The notes under the pieces: generated by a model | What the model saw: only the letters and a program-made list of their open reading frames with translations | The model's database searches: none | What the model was told of the DNA's origin: nothing | Made by a program: the position numbers and the translations under genes | Shown: positions 6,216 to 6,551 of the stretch, piece after piece | How positions within the stretch are numbered: the stretch's first letter is position 1 | Layout of the letters: each line of letters opens with the position of its first letter | Source: Deltaproteobacteria bacterium | GTDB lineage: Bacteria; Desulfobacterota; Desulfobacteria; Desulfobacterales; SG8-13 | DNA: 6,551 bases | Reading direction: 5' to 3' | Assembly: GCA_024639205.1 (NCBI GenBank) | Contig: JAHEIV010000174.1 | Span: 1-6,551 of the forward strand

Positions 6216-6551
6216 TCAATTCATGCTACCGCGAAGAAGCCCTGCAATATCTTCAACATGCCCCCGCCAGCCGCTGTCTCCCTGGATCCTGCCGGCCCAC
6301 AGCACTCCTTTTCCTTTTAACAGCTGGTATCGCTGATGGTCTTCGAGAGCTCGGAAAGCCTTCAACCATTCTTCGGCGTTTTGGGGGTCGGCGGTCAACG
6401 CATTGCCTCCCGTCGTCTCGATTAAGACCGGAATTCGACTCACAACCGACGGAATACCGCACGCCATCGCTTCGAGGGGCGGATAGCCGAATCCCTCCTC
6501 AGTAGATGGCAAGGCCAGGCAAAAGGCACCTCTGATCAACGCCGGCATTAC
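6216..6551 (-). CDS. GT4 glycosyltransferase, C-terminal fragment at window edge
   Basis: Last 111 codons of a glycosyltransferase whose beginning lies beyond position 6551; the frame is open through the window edge, so the apparent internal Met near 6548 is not a true start. The visible part is the donor-binding end of a GT4 enzyme: the EX7E motif in TEEGFGYPPLEAMACGIPSV, with both glutamates present, followed by a conserved turn (RIPVLIETTGGNALTADPQN) and an amphipathic C-terminal helix region ending RGSMN. The EGFG.PPLEAMACG form is common in mannosyltransferase-like GT4 enzymes of O-antigen and exopolysaccharide clusters, but sugar specificity should not be inferred from it. It ends at a TGA (6218-6216), 58 bases before the next gene on the same strand, so it is probably in the same operon. 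It appears truncated only by the window. Confidence 0.9.
   Translation of the reverse strand, partial: VMPALIRGAFCLALPSTEEGFGYPPLEAMACGIPSVVSRIPVLIETTGGNALTADPQNAEEWLKAFRALEDHQRYQLLKGKGVLWAGRIQGDSGWRGHVEDIAGLLRGSMN

Overview
The window is a compact, single-strand gene cluster for a cell-surface glycan (LPS/O-antigen-like or exopolysaccharide). All seven genes lie on the minus strand, so transcription runs from position 6551 towards position 1. The genes are packed almost end to end. Codon use and GC content (roughly half to 60%) suggest a Gram-negative bacterium. The secreted, inner-membrane-anchored PHP protein and the overall style would fit a deltaproteobacterial (Desulfobacterota-like) lineage, but that placement is a weak inference with no marker gene behind it.

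In transcription order the layout is as follows. 6551-6216 is the C-terminal end of a GT4-type glycosyltransferase, cut by the window edge. 6157-4925 is a complete GT4/GT-B glycosyltransferase with a TTG start. 4928-4068 is a class I SAM-dependent methyltransferase with an N-terminal zinc ribbon. 4054-2816 is a second complete GT4 glycosyltransferase with a GTG start. 2819-1386 is a secreted, membrane-anchored PHP-domain protein. 1389-703 is a WbqC-family protein. After a 75-bp AT-rich gap, 627-4 is a PIG-L/LmbE-type deacetylase with a GTG start and a strong Shine-Dalgarno. Three of the junctions are 4-base ATGA overlaps, which points to one translationally coupled operon.

A plausible joint role (inference) is that the GT4 enzymes add sugars to a growing lipid-linked glycan on the cytoplasmic face. 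The methyltransferase and the PIG-L deacetylase would modify sugars, for example by O-methylation or capping and by de-N-acetylation. WbqC would take part in a further, undefined modification. The PHP protein is the one component predicted to act on the periplasmic side.

No RNA genes, mobile elements, CRISPR arrays or convincing rho-independent terminators were seen. The part of the window least well explained by standard annotation is the PHP protein. It carries a transmembrane hairpin inserted inside its catalytic domain, and several canonical metal-ligand positions appear substituted.
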